Below, piece by piece: positions 9,232-18,814 of a stretch of DNA of 64,000 nucleotides. How positions within the stretch are numbered: position 1 is the first letter of the stretch; every line of letters starts with the position of its first letter. Under the pieces are notes generated by a model. That model ran no database searches and was not told the origin of the DNA. It saw nothing but the letters and a program-made list of their open reading frames with translations. The DNA is from an uncultured bacterium. GTDB lineage: Bacteria > Fidelibacterota > Marinisomatia > Marinisomatales > UBA1611. The stretch covers positions 1-64,000 of the forward strand of contig CAJQGZ010000019.1 in NCBI GenBank assembly GCA_905478065.1. Reading direction: 5' to 3'. Position numbers and translations under genes: made by a program.

Positions 9232-9651
9232 TTATTCACCGTTTATTGTAGCCTTAATAATTCTTTCACTAACGTCATTTCGGTGCTCACAAAAGTAAAC
9301 TCCTTGCCACATACCTAATTTCAGGTTTCCGCTGTTAATTGGTATAGATAAAGAGTTCCCAAGCATAGATGTTTTTAAATGCGCGGACATATCATCTTCT
9401 CCTTCGATTGTATCTATGTAATATTGATTCCCCTCAGTTACCATTTTATTAAAATGATATTCAAAATCATTTCTAACTCTATCCTCTGTATTCTCATTTA
9501 TAGTTAAAGATACTGAGGCATGTCTCATAAAAGGTTGTAATACTCCAATGTTAAAATTTTTTATTTCTGGAGGAGACTTTACTATATCATCAGTTATTAA
9601 ATGGAACGCTCTAATTTTATTATTTATAGTAATATCTTTTTGTACCCACAT
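9232..9651 (-). CDS. YjbQ / UPF0047 family protein
   Basis: A 139-residue single-domain protein of the YjbQ (UPF0047) family. Conserved segments are SLTINEN, EGEDDMSAHLKTSMLGNSLSIPI, GMWQGVYFCEHR. Family members show weak thiamine-phosphate synthase activity, and their true role is not established. The usual HTSAS segment reads HASVS here, so one conserved Thr is replaced. It lies 10 bases downstream of the GATase-like gene and looks like the last gene of the operon that starts with DUF4159, although it could be an unrelated passenger. Confidence 0.9.
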   Translation of the reverse strand: MWVQKDITINNKIRAFHLITDDIVKSPPEIKNFNIGVLQPFMRHASVSLTINENTEDRVRNDFEYHFNKMVTEGNQYYIDTIEGEDDMSAHLKTSMLGNSLSIPINSGNLKLGMWQGVYFCEHRNDVSERIIKATINGE

Positions 9652-9661
9652 ATTTTATGAA

Positions 9662-10921
9662 TTATGTCTTTTTTTCTTTTTTTCTTGCTGCTGGGAAGAG
9701 AATATTATTTAATATTAACCTGTACCCTGGCGAGTTCCTATGAAGAGATAAATCTGTAGGGGGGTCGCCAACAAAATGTTGATAATCTTCTGGATCATGG
9801 CCACCATAAAAAGTATAGGTACCTTTCCCGAAATTGCCATGAAGATATTTGGCCTGCACAGAAGAAGGATCTTCGCCTAAAATAATCACATGATTTTTAA
9901 TCATATTTTTATTAAAGCCCGTAGTTTGCCCCATAAAACCCTTGACAATAGGAACATGATTTTGAGTTAACATTGTTGGCACAGGATCGTATTTAGCTGA
10001 AAACTCAAATAAAGAAAAATAGTCGGCTTCAGCACCTCTAGTTATTGGATTGTGGCTAGGAGGATAGTCTATGTTTGAAAACTCGTAAACCATCGGGTCT
10101 GAATAGATTGAAAAATCTTTGAAAGCCAAAGTTTTAGAAAAATCTATTTTTTTGGGGAGATTTTTGTCCACAGGAGTACCATCAAATACGCTGTGAACGC
10201 CATCAATACCCTCTAATGATAGTGCGATGTCATAAGAATCAGTTGCTGAACACATAGCAAATAAAAACCCTCCATTTGATATATAGCTTTTGATTATTCT
10301 AGAGATTGTCTTCTTTTCTTCGTGGACACTAACTATACCATATTTTTCAGCTAATGATTCAAATCTATTTTTCTGTTCAATATACCATGGAGCATTATGA
10401 TAATTACGGTAGAATTTTCCATACTGGCCTGTAAAATCTTCATGATGAAGGTGAAGCCAGTCATAATTTTCTAAACCATTGTTCAAGACTTCTTCATCCC
10501 ATAATGTTTCATAATCTACTTCAGCATAAGTTAAAGCAAGGGTAACTGCATCATCCCAAGGTTGCTTATTTGGGGGAGTGTAGATAGCAATCTTGGGCGC
10601 TTTTTCTAGGATCACAATATCCATATTATTTTTTTCTATTGTAGAGTAGATATCTACAATTTCATTATTTATTTCTACATAAGAAACTCCTCTAATTTTA
10701 CATTCAGTTTTAATTGAGGCCTGGCCATCAATTAAAAAAGCTCCACCTTGAAAATTTAATAACCATTCTACATTTATATTTCTTTTTAATGCATAGAATG
10801 CTATGCCATAAGACTTTAGATGATCATTTTGAGTTTGATCCATTGGGATAAGAATTTTTTGGCAAAAAATAGTTCCCGTTATAAATAAGCATTTTATTAA
10901 ACTTTTATTAAATTTTTTCAT
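9662..10921 (-). CDS. Secreted GATase1-like protein (often mislabelled asparagine synthetase B)
   Basis: A 419-residue protein with a short N-terminal hydrophobic segment ending near FCQK, probably a signal peptide. It matches a protein family widespread in Bacteroidota and relatives that databases often call asparagine synthetase B. It has neither the Cys-2 glutaminase nor the ATP-pyrophosphatase domain of AsnB. Recognisable segments are PMDQTQNDHLKSYG, KQPWDDAVTLALTYAEV, YDWLHLHHEDFTGQYG, GGFLFAMCSATD and YTFYGGHDPEDYQH, consistent with a class I amidotransferase/ThuA-like fold. The start overlaps the upstream TPR gene by 14 bases. It shares an operon with DUF4159, which has a similar predicted fold. 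Function unknown; export to the periplasm is inferred. Confidence 0.78.
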   Translation of the reverse strand: MKKFNKSLIKCLFITGTIFCQKILIPMDQTQNDHLKSYGIAFYALKRNINVEWLLNFQGGAFLIDGQASIKTECKIRGVSYVEINNEIVDIYSTIEKNNMDIVILEKAPKIAIYTPPNKQPWDDAVTLALTYAEVDYETLWDEEVLNNGLENYDWLHLHHEDFTGQYGKFYRNYHNAPWYIEQKNRFESLAEKYGIVSVHEEKKTISRIIKSYISNGGFLFAMCSATDSYDIALSLEGIDGVHSVFDGTPVDKNLPKKIDFSKTLAFKDFSIYSDPMVYEFSNIDYPPSHNPITRGAEADYFSLFEFSAKYDPVPTMLTQNHVPIVKGFMGQTTGFNKNMIKNHVIILGEDPSSVQAKYLHGNFGKGTYTFYGGHDPEDYQHFVGDPPTDLSLHRNSPGYRLILNNILFPAARKKEKKT

Positions 10922-12767
10922 CGCTTTTAAGCTTTCTTATATGGTATCTAATTGGTTCAGAAAAAATTGAATTTGGGAATTCGTTAATTACTTTCATATA
11001 GTGTCTCATTGCTATTTGTTTATCATGATATATCTGTTCGTATATTTGTCCAGACATCACTTCACCTCTATCTGAGTAAATTGTATTTTTTAATTTTGTC
11101 AGTAAGTCTAAGGCCTCATTATATTTATCTAATTTTGTTAAAATAATTGTTCTTCTTAAGCAAAGTAACGGGAAGAGCTTTTGTTCTTCATTTTGTTTAA
11201 TTATGTATTTAAGTAATTGATTTGCTTCAGAAATTTTTCTTTGCTTTAATAATGATTCTGACTTCAAGTATTTTATAAAACCTTCCTTACTTTTTTCATC
11301 AACCTCGACATAATAAAAATTTATAATATCTCTTAACTCCATTAGATCATTGAAATATTTATTTGTTGGCATTATTGTTAAAAATATTTCATTAATCATA
11401 ATCAATGCTGTGTCTGGTCTTCCTGAAAATAGATGCGTTTCTACTAATTTATTTTTTATTTCTAATGTTTGGTGAGTATTATACATTGAATCTAAAAACG
11501 AGATTGCCGTAGTAAAGTCGCCTTTTGCTTGTAGGACATCTGCAATCCTCAGTATAGTCTGTTGCTCGAGTGTTTTTGTTAATGACTTTGATAAAGCTGA
11601 TTTATATAAAATGTAAGCTTTATCAAAGTCTTCAATTACTCTATATTGTATTTCGGCTAGACGAAACTCTGCTTCTGAAGCTAAAGAAGATTCTGGTATT
11701 GATGTTAAAACTGAATCATAAATTGAGAGACTCGAAGTCAAGTTTTCTGAAGAAATATTTGTGGACAGTTGGAATAAGTCTTCAAAGAAAATATTATCAT
11801 TATAAAAATAGGGTATTAAATCGTTGCTCTTGGTTGGAAAAATTTGATCCTCAAACGTTTTTGCTAAACCTAATAATCCTTCACCATATTGATATCCTTT
11901 TAGGTTGTTTTTCAAGGTAAACTGATATGCTTTGATTGACAACAAATATTCATTTTCTTTTCTCAAATTATTTCCAAATGATAGCCATTTTTTTGCATTA
12001 AATGGTTCGCTTTTACTTAGTTCTATCAAAGCATTAAAAGATTTTTGGAACTCACGGTGTTTAAAATAGTGGTTAGAGAGTATGGGTAAAGCAATCGAAG
12101 GTTGTCTTAGACTTGTTTCTAGTAACTTCATTTCAATAGTGTTTTTTGAATTAAAATCATCGCTCATTACTAGAATTTTTCGTGCGACTGTTGAAGATCT
12201 ACCGGGATTAGATAATAATGAAGCAAGATACTCTTCTATTGCCTTATCATATTCGTTCCTTTTTTGATAATAATTCCCTAATTCTATTGATAAAAAACTT
12301 TTATCAAAGTTATTTCTTCCTGATTCTATCAGTTGAAAAATTTCAGTACTTAAGCTATATTTATCATAAATAGAAAATAATAACCTATGGAAAGAGCGGT
12401 TATTTTTAAAAAGAACTAACCCTTCAGCCCAGGTAGCTTTAGCTTTTACAATATTTTCATTTAAAAAATAAAACTCACCTAGTTCTATCTTTAATTGAAT
12501 ATCTTTTGAGTTTTTGGATAATTGATAAATTAGAAAATTAATCCCCTCATTGTACCTTTGGCTTTTTTTATAAAGGTTCTTCAAACTGCGAATTACTTGA
12601 TAGTTGTTTGGACTTTTACTCAAGATGTCGTTGTAAACAAATATGGCTGAATCCCAGTTTTGTTGGATTTCATACATTCTTGCTGTTTTGATAGACGCGC
12701 TATATTGACCAATCAGCATGGATAAAAATAAGATTTGACTTAATATTTTAACGATTAATAATCGCAT
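10908..12767 (-). CDS. Exported TPR-repeat protein
   Basis: A 619-residue protein with a signal peptide (hydrophobic stretch ending near LIGQYSAS). Tetratricopeptide-type helical repeats run through almost its whole length, for example AIFVYNDILSKSPNN, AKATWAEGLVLF, AIEEYLASLLSNPGR and a late ALDLLTKLKN / AMRHYMKVINEFP region similar to YbgF/BamD-like repeats. No catalytic motif is visible. Its coding ends overlap both neighbours (20 bases with DUF4175, 14 bases with the GATase-like gene), so translation of the operon is tightly coupled. A scaffold role for the operon's periplasmic proteins is inference. Confidence 0.8.
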   Translation of the reverse strand: MRLLIVKILSQILFLSMLIGQYSASIKTARMYEIQQNWDSAIFVYNDILSKSPNNYQVIRSLKNLYKKSQRYNEGINFLIYQLSKNSKDIQLKIELGEFYFLNENIVKAKATWAEGLVLFKNNRSFHRLLFSIYDKYSLSTEIFQLIESGRNNFDKSFLSIELGNYYQKRNEYDKAIEEYLASLLSNPGRSSTVARKILVMSDDFNSKNTIEMKLLETSLRQPSIALPILSNHYFKHREFQKSFNALIELSKSEPFNAKKWLSFGNNLRKENEYLLSIKAYQFTLKNNLKGYQYGEGLLGLAKTFEDQIFPTKSNDLIPYFYNDNIFFEDLFQLSTNISSENLTSSLSIYDSVLTSIPESSLASEAEFRLAEIQYRVIEDFDKAYILYKSALSKSLTKTLEQQTILRIADVLQAKGDFTTAISFLDSMYNTHQTLEIKNKLVETHLFSGRPDTALIMINEIFLTIMPTNKYFNDLMELRDIINFYYVEVDEKSKEGFIKYLKSESLLKQRKISEANQLLKYIIKQNEEQKLFPLLCLRRTIILTKLDKYNEALDLLTKLKNTIYSDRGEVMSGQIYEQIYHDKQIAMRHYMKVINEFPNSIFSEPIRYHIRKLKSDEKI

Positions 12768-15700
12768 CTTGCTTAATGGTTGGTTTTATTTGGCTCAAAG
12801 AATTAAAATATCTCTTTATCATTTTTTGGTATCCTCTACTGTAACCTGAGTTTAGAGATCGATTTAAAGCTTCTAATGCAAGATTTTCGCGCTGTCCCAA
12901 GCTGAGGGATAGATTTTTTGATGATGAGTGTGTATACGTGCTATTTGCGGTGTAGGACTTTCGCTTTTCTTTGTACCCTCTTTGTGTTAATGATGTTTGA
13001 CTATCAAGCATTCTAGATAAAATTCTACGTTGCTTATCTTTAGTCTTTTTATTGTATTTTAATTTTGATAAATCAGATATAACATCGTCAACGTCATTAG
13101 AAATTCCTTTTAAATCTCCTTGCCCATTTTTTTCTCCGGATTGCATCATCTCTTTTATCAATTTTTGCAAAGATTTTTGAACATTTTTTTGCCCTTGTAA
13201 CATCGATTGTAATATCTGCTGCTTAGCAGACTCTGAAAGCTGACCCATGCCCATACCTGTTCCCTGCTGATTAAGGCTTTGTTGTTGACCTGCCATTTGC
13301 TGCATCATTTTTAAAAATTGCTCAAAACCGCTAGCAGAACCTGAAGATTGCATTTGTTGAATACTTTTAAAAAGACTTAATGCTGCAGTATTGAGTCCTT
13401 TCATTGCAAGTTCTTGATTATTAATTGCATTTCGTATGTTCCTGTTTGTTAATTCTGATTTTGTTTTTTCAATAGAGTTGTTGACTCCACCAATCGCTTT
13501 TCCAATTTCAGGGGTTATTGAAAATGTTTCTTTAGATAACTCAACCATATTCTTGGTAGTTTGCCTCAATTGATCTTGTATAAGTTGCTGTCTATATGCC
13601 ATTGTTTTTAATTGTGAAGAGTTCCTAGATAGCAGAGCTGTTTCCTCTTTTATGTCTTCTTGTACTTTTGATAAGTATAAAACATCTCGCATTATTTTTG
13701 CTAATTTTGTTGCCATTTCTGAGACTGTTTCATTTTGAAATTCTTTTTGAAGCATCGAAAGCTCATTTTGAAGATTATGTAAGTTATTTAATGATTTTTG
13801 GCTAGATGATTTTGCGCTTTTATTCTTTTGCAAGTTTGAAATAGTATTTTCTATATTGGTTTTTGCATTTTTATAATTGGCGCTAGTGCTCAATTCCTGA
13901 AGCTTATCAGCTGACGTTTTACTAAATGGTTCAATAAGCTCAGATGCAGTTTTGATTTCAGCATTTAATTTCTTTAATTCATTAAGTAGTCTAGATTCTT
14001 CTTGCGCGATTCTTTGAATATTATTTTTATCTGGAAGAGATTCAGCATCTTTAATGTCTCCATCAAGTTTACTTTTTTGTTGAGTTAACTTTTCTAACCT
14101 ATTTTTTAATTCATCTAATTTTTGTTCTGCTTTCAACCTCTTAAAAATATCAATATATCTATCAAGCTCAGATTCTATTTCTGCAATATTACTTGCCATT
14201 TTTTCTAAAGATTTTTGCAAATCTTCTAAGTCCATTTCTTCGAGCGAATTTTGGAGTTCATTTAGATCGCTCAGAATGTTTTCTGGAACGATTTCATTAA
14301 TTAAGTTTGAAAGTTCTTTGAATTTTTCTGATAAGTCAGGCATGAGAAGGTTATGTTTCTCGCTTTCTTCCATCAAGCTTTCCATTGCGTTTGAAATGCT
14401 TTTTATTCGCTCAAGTTCATCTTTTGCTTTTGAGACCATTTCTTTAATTTTCTGTTGATCTTCCCACTCTAATTCATCTTCGGTTTTTAAAACATTCAAC
14501 TCCATTTTTTCTAATTGTTCTTTTAAGTTAATTAGCTCATCTACACTATCATTGAGTTGATCTTCAATATTTTCTTCTTCACTTTCCATTTCTTTATATA
14601 AATCAGCAAGAGAAGGAACCTTAGCGATTAGTTTTTCTGATATCGTTTTTTTTGGCCCTGATATATTGTCATTATCTGTAAGTTCTAAATGGTAATGAAC
14701 TTCATCGTCTGGCATAAGCATTATTTCAGATAAATCCCAAGGCGTTTTTATATTTTGGTAATTAGTGTCTTGATCAAGATCTGGGATTATGAACATTGCG
14801 ATATAGGGTTCTACATTTAAATATTTTGGTCTAATAACTTCATAAGCTAATTGGAGTTTATCAAAACCAAAGTCGTCTTTTATTTCTAAATCAAATGGTA
14901 TTATTTGATTATTCCCTAGTGTTATTAATCGATCGGGGTTTTTTATCTTTATGGTTGGCTTAAAGTCAGATAGAATGTTTATTTTGTATTCAATTGGGTC
15001 TCTGTTTGTAATTCCTCTAGGGTCAACTATATAAACTGAAAAGTGGCCATCACTTTTTAAATTAAATCCTCCGAGTGCAGTATTTTCAAAAGTTCTTAAA
15101 TATTTTATTGAATCGTTATGTTTTATAAAACTGGATTTGAGCATTCTATTACTTAATAAGTTTATTTTCATCTCAGACCCTCTTAGAGCTTGGACTGAGG
15201 CGATGCTCCCATCAAGCGTTTCAGATGGCAGTTTTGAATAAGAGGGCGGAATTATAAGAATTTCAAATTCCTCAAATTTTGGTCTATCTGTAACAAAAAT
15301 TGTATCAGGTGTTGAGGTAACAGATTTCCAAGCTTCATAAAAATATTCTGCATTTACAATTGCCTTGTATGCATAATCTTGGAACAGCTCTGGTAATTGA
15401 AATTGATAAAAACCATTTTCATCTCTTTCAGTTTTAAGCGTAATGGTAGCTGAATCGCGTTTGCTTGTAGATATTTGTGTTGGTGTTAGACTTAAAAAAA
15501 TAGAATCTGGAGTTGAGCCCTCGGAAATAATTGTAACTGAGATTTTTTCACCTCCAAGAATATTTTGATTTTTAGTCAAGCTGTATAACTGGAAGGGTTT
15601 TGGAGCATAAAACTTTTCATTATAGTTTTTCCATCTGTAGAATGACTTCCCACTTTGTTTAGAAAATATGGATAAAGCCATAATAGATAAAAACATGATG

Positions 15701-16173
15701 ACAAACGTAATCATTTTTATGTTTAAAAGAGGCTTTTTATCTATGAGATTGCTTGGAATGTGATTTTGCATTTTTTTTGCAACTTCTCTAGTAAAATTAT
15801 TTGCGAGCTCATTAGATTGACTTTTGTTTTTTGAAGTTTCAATTTGGAATGCATTTAAAGCAGTGTCTGCATTTTTAGGAAAAATATTTTTACCAATTAT
15901 TTTTGCAAGTGTTACCGAAGTGTAGCTTTTAAAATAATTATGTTTTACTAGAAATAAAAAACCCCCAATGAAGAAAACAGTTATGGTAGACATAATAAAA
16001 ATAATTCTGATAATTATTTTTTTTGTTTCAGGGGAAAAGTAAAAAACTGATTCAAGTAATATCAGACATAGCGAAGTTGAAATAATAATTATGACAAATA
16101 AAAACAGGGCACTAAACAAATCTGTTTTGAGTTTTTCTTGTTTTAACGACTTTAAATAACTCGATATTTTCAT
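12748..16173 (-). CDS. DUF4175 family large membrane protein
   Basis: A 1141-residue protein. Two membrane helices lie near the N-terminus (about residues 20-43 and 52-75) and a third is near 155-170. A beta-rich extracytoplasmic part follows to about residue 530. A very long Glu/Lys-rich coiled coil runs from about 540 to 960. The C-terminal end is Gln/Met-rich (MMQQMAGQQQSLNQQG, then GMGMGQL). This matches DUF4175, found in Bacteroidota and relatives near DUF4159 and BatA/MoxR genes. It begins 1 base after the DUF4159 stop. Its function is unknown; the architecture suggests a membrane-anchored scaffold reaching across the periplasm. Confidence 0.85.
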   Translation of the reverse strand: MKISSYLKSLKQEKLKTDLFSALFLFVIIIISTSLCLILLESVFYFSPETKKIIIRIIFIMSTITVFFIGGFLFLVKHNYFKSYTSVTLAKIIGKNIFPKNADTALNAFQIETSKNKSQSNELANNFTREVAKKMQNHIPSNLIDKKPLLNIKMITFVIMFLSIMALSIFSKQSGKSFYRWKNYNEKFYAPKPFQLYSLTKNQNILGGEKISVTIISEGSTPDSIFLSLTPTQISTSKRDSATITLKTERDENGFYQFQLPELFQDYAYKAIVNAEYFYEAWKSVTSTPDTIFVTDRPKFEEFEILIIPPSYSKLPSETLDGSIASVQALRGSEMKINLLSNRMLKSSFIKHNDSIKYLRTFENTALGGFNLKSDGHFSVYIVDPRGITNRDPIEYKINILSDFKPTIKIKNPDRLITLGNNQIIPFDLEIKDDFGFDKLQLAYEVIRPKYLNVEPYIAMFIIPDLDQDTNYQNIKTPWDLSEIMLMPDDEVHYHLELTDNDNISGPKKTISEKLIAKVPSLADLYKEMESEEENIEDQLNDSVDELINLKEQLEKMELNVLKTEDELEWEDQQKIKEMVSKAKDELERIKSISNAMESLMEESEKHNLLMPDLSEKFKELSNLINEIVPENILSDLNELQNSLEEMDLEDLQKSLEKMASNIAEIESELDRYIDIFKRLKAEQKLDELKNRLEKLTQQKSKLDGDIKDAESLPDKNNIQRIAQEESRLLNELKKLNAEIKTASELIEPFSKTSADKLQELSTSANYKNAKTNIENTISNLQKNKSAKSSSQKSLNNLHNLQNELSMLQKEFQNETVSEMATKLAKIMRDVLYLSKVQEDIKEETALLSRNSSQLKTMAYRQQLIQDQLRQTTKNMVELSKETFSITPEIGKAIGGVNNSIEKTKSELTNRNIRNAINNQELAMKGLNTAALSLFKSIQQMQSSGSASGFEQFLKMMQQMAGQQQSLNQQGTGMGMGQLSESAKQQILQSMLQGQKNVQKSLQKLIKEMMQSGEKNGQGDLKGISNDVDDVISDLSKLKYNKKTKDKQRRILSRMLDSQTSLTQRGYKEKRKSYTANSTYTHSSSKNLSLSLGQRENLALEALNRSLNSGYSRGYQKMIKRYFNSLSQIKPTIKQDAIINR

Positions 16174-16174
16174 A

Positions 16175-16816
16175 CTATTGTGTGAGCGCGAAGTATATAA
16201 TATTTACTCCCATTTTCAATGACTCTTGTCTCACTTCCCAGGGGTTATTGTGAACAGACTCATCTTCCCAGCCATCTCCTAAATCTGTTTCGTAGGTGTA
16301 TAGAATTATTAAGGCCTCGTCTTCAAATATACCGAATGCTTGAGGAGATTTATTGTCATGTTCATGGATTTTTGGAAGCCCATTTTTAAATGTAAAATAA
16401 GATGAAAATATTGGGTGATTATGAGGGAGTTCAACGAAATCTTTATTAGGAAAGACTCTCTTTATTTCCCTCCTAAAGGATTTATCCATGCCGTAATTAT
16501 CATCAGCATGAAGGAATCCCCCGCTCGTGAGGATTGATCTTAGAGCTATTATTTCATTTTCAGAAAACTTGATATTGCCATGTCCAGTCATGTAAAGATA
16601 AGGGTAGTGTTTAGCATTATTATCTGTTAGTTTTATTTTTATTTCAGCACCTGCTTTTTTCATAGGCGTATGGGTTTTGAGATAGTCCAGTAAATTAGGC
16701 AAACTGCTTGGGTCCGAATACCAGTCCCCGCCACCGCTGTACTGAATTCTCGCAATGTTAAACTCCTGAGAATATAAAAAGCAGGTCAATATAAATGAGA
16801 TTATGCAGTGTTTCAT
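16175..16816 (-). CDS. DUF4159 domain protein, exported
   Basis: A 213-residue protein with a signal peptide (cleavage likely near LYSQE). It matches DUF4159: IARIQYSGGGDWY at the start of the mature part, YLYMTGHGNIKFSENEI, LTSGGFLHADDNYG, VELPHNHPIFSSYF, and a C-terminal NNPWEVRQESLKMGVNIIYFALTQ. DUF4159 has a GATase1-like fold without a proven activity. It is the first gene of the minus-strand operon running to 9232, so its 86-base upstream spacer should hold the operon promoter. Confidence 0.86.
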   Translation of the reverse strand: MKHCIISFILTCFLYSQEFNIARIQYSGGGDWYSDPSSLPNLLDYLKTHTPMKKAGAEIKIKLTDNNAKHYPYLYMTGHGNIKFSENEIIALRSILTSGGFLHADDNYGMDKSFRREIKRVFPNKDFVELPHNHPIFSSYFTFKNGLPKIHEHDNKSPQAFGIFEDEALIILYTYETDLGDGWEDESVHNNPWEVRQESLKMGVNIIYFALTQ

Positions 16817-16832
16817 GTCAATGTATTAATGG

Positions 16833-16850
16833 CTAAAGTTTAAGCTTTAG
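16833..16850. promoter_or_regulatory. Inverted repeat between divergent operons
   Basis: CTAAAG and CTTTAG arms flank 6 bases in the 86-base divergent spacer between the DUF4159 operon and the barrel/TPR/BamE-like gene. A TATACT box follows at 16853. This could be a shared operator, but the site is short. Confidence 0.28.
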
Positions 16851-16902
16851 AATATACTGAGTCTCTCATTGTAAAAGATATATGAATACTTAAATTGTAT
16901 CA

Positions 16903-18753
16903 ATGATAAAACAGAATATATTTAATTGTATAATATTAATTATTACTATTTCATCTTTCTTGAGTTCTCAAACTAGAACTGAGAAAGAACCAAAAAGTTA
17001 TTTTTGGGGTCTGATAAATATTCCTTACGATAATAACTATGAAAAAGTTCCTATTTATGATAGACTTTTTAGAAGCAGGGAATTTGCATCCCCTATTACT
17101 TATATGCCGATTGAAATGCGTTATGGTTTAGGAGTAACAGGGAAACTAACTGGTAGTGCTGCAACGCCCTCTGCTGGAGATTTAGACAATTGGATTTGGT
17201 TTGATAAAGAAGTGACTTCTCTAGACCAAGGTATTCAAAATATAGCAGGTACTTCTTTAGATATTGACTTCGGAATGATTAATATCCCAAACTTAATTAT
17301 GAAAACTAGCTGGATGAATATAGTGACTGGTTTTAATTATAGATCTAGTTCTATTTTTTCTCCAAAAAATATACCAGATGATTGGAAAGATGGTACCTCT
17401 TTAAGTGAAGAAACGATTCAGTTTAAACCTGATATCAAAGAATACCTTATTACAAACTCCATACAATGGCAGCCTTATAATTCATGGTATTTAAACTTAA
17501 GGTATGGTTACGGATTGGCTTTTTCAAATTTTTATTTTAACGAAGAACTAGAAACTATGAATGAATCTCCTGCGGGTAGTGGAACTTCAATGAATATTGG
17601 CTTTGGTTTTCGATATATAATTGATCCTGGTAAATCAAACCGTTTTTCAATTGGATTTGATTTGAGACATTCTTACACAAAAATAAATAAGATAGATGAC
17701 CCCCAGGATATAACCCCTGTAAATAGATTTGACATTGCGAATTATGGACTTTATTTAACTCTATCAACTTTTTATGGAGGCAAAAAAACAACCGGAGATG
17801 AAGCAAAGAGTATTTACTATAAAAAAGATTATATAATCGCAAAAAGAAAATTTTTAGAATTTATTAACTCATATCCAAATCATTCTAACAAATATAGGGC
17901 ATTAAAATTTATTGATATGTGTAATAAAAGAATACCATATCAAATTATGGAAGAAGGTCTATATTTTGATGACATCGGTGATTCTGAAAAGGCTCTTGAT
18001 AAATATATTAAAGCAAGAGCAAGAGTTGTAACTAATGATAGTCTTATTGTTAGATCTTTAAATTTTCGCATAGATGAAATAGCTAGAAAATGGATGAACT
18101 CTGCAGAATTACTGCTTGATCGGGGTTTTTATAAGGATGCGCTCAATCTTGTAAAAAAGGTTTCTCAGTTTTCAGAAGTTGATCAAAAAATATTAGATAA
18201 ATTCAATTCATATGTAATACTTGAGCAGGGACAAAAGCTACAATCAATATTGATATTTGGTAAGGCTATGACAAAATATTCAGAGGCGCTCAAGTTAAAT
18301 AGCGAATTAGAATCAAATATTAGGGCACTGCAATATCAAGCTGGAATTCAATTAGTGGAGTTAGCAGATAAAGTAAAAGATTTTGATGAAATAGTCTTAG
18401 CAGTTCAGTCATTAGAAGAAGCTGCAAAATTGACTTCTAGTATTGGGCAAAGAAACGAACAATTGCTTAAAGATTTAAAACTTAAATTAAACAAGTATAG
18501 CGAATACAAATCAAAAATGATTATCAATCATGAGATGTCAAAAGCAAGATATGTTCAAGCGATAGCACGTGCTCCACGCTTAACAATTGGTATGACTCTC
18601 CCTTTAATTGAAGAACTCCTTGGCAAACCGCATGAGAAAGTTGTTTCTGATGATTTAAATCAAAAAGAGCAACTGTGGGTATACTTTTTAAAAGATAAAA
18701 ATCTAGAACTTTCTTTTAAAGATTTTATTTTATTTAAAGTTGAAGAAAAATAG
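16903..18753 (+). CDS. Outer-membrane-like protein with TPR region and BamE-like C-terminus
   Basis: A 616-residue protein that I do not recognise as one known family. A signal peptide (to about residue 22) is followed by a beta-rich section to about residue 295 with alternating strands such as WYLNLRYGYGLAFSNFYF and MNIGFGFRYII, typical of an outer-membrane barrel. From about 305 to 550 it is helical with TPR-like repeats (ARVVTNDSLI, AMTKYSEALKLNSEL). The last 55 residues read IGMTLPLIEELLGKPHEK then QLWVYFL, which fits the BamE/SmpA/OmlA fold signature. It heads a plus-strand run with the EnvC-like gene 61 bases downstream. A role in outer-membrane assembly or sensing is inference. Confidence 0.7.
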   Translation: MIKQNIFNCIILIITISSFLSSQTRTEKEPKSYFWGLINIPYDNNYEKVPIYDRLFRSREFASPITYMPIEMRYGLGVTGKLTGSAATPSAGDLDNWIWFDKEVTSLDQGIQNIAGTSLDIDFGMINIPNLIMKTSWMNIVTGFNYRSSSIFSPKNIPDDWKDGTSLSEETIQFKPDIKEYLITNSIQWQPYNSWYLNLRYGYGLAFSNFYFNEELETMNESPAGSGTSMNIGFGFRYIIDPGKSNRFSIGFDLRHSYTKINKIDDPQDITPVNRFDIANYGLYLTLSTFYGGKKTTGDEAKSIYYKKDYIIAKRKFLEFINSYPNHSNKYRALKFIDMCNKRIPYQIMEEGLYFDDIGDSEKALDKYIKARARVVTNDSLIVRSLNFRIDEIARKWMNSAELLLDRGFYKDALNLVKKVSQFSEVDQKILDKFNSYVILEQGQKLQSILIFGKAMTKYSEALKLNSELESNIRALQYQAGIQLVELADKVKDFDEIVLAVQSLEEAAKLTSSIGQRNEQLLKDLKLKLNKYSEYKSKMIINHEMSKARYVQAIARAPRLTIGMTLPLIEELLGKPHEKVVSDDLNQKEQLWVYFLKDKNLELSFKDFILFKVEEK

Positions 18754-18814
18754 TTGCTTAAAAGAAAATAAAGTGCGTTGTAATCAGTGAATTAATCTGA
18801 CTAGCTTTCATTAG

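Noticed and set aside
9662-10921. Asparagine synthetase B label
   Set aside because: Neither the glutaminase domain with N-terminal Cys nor the synthetase domain is present.
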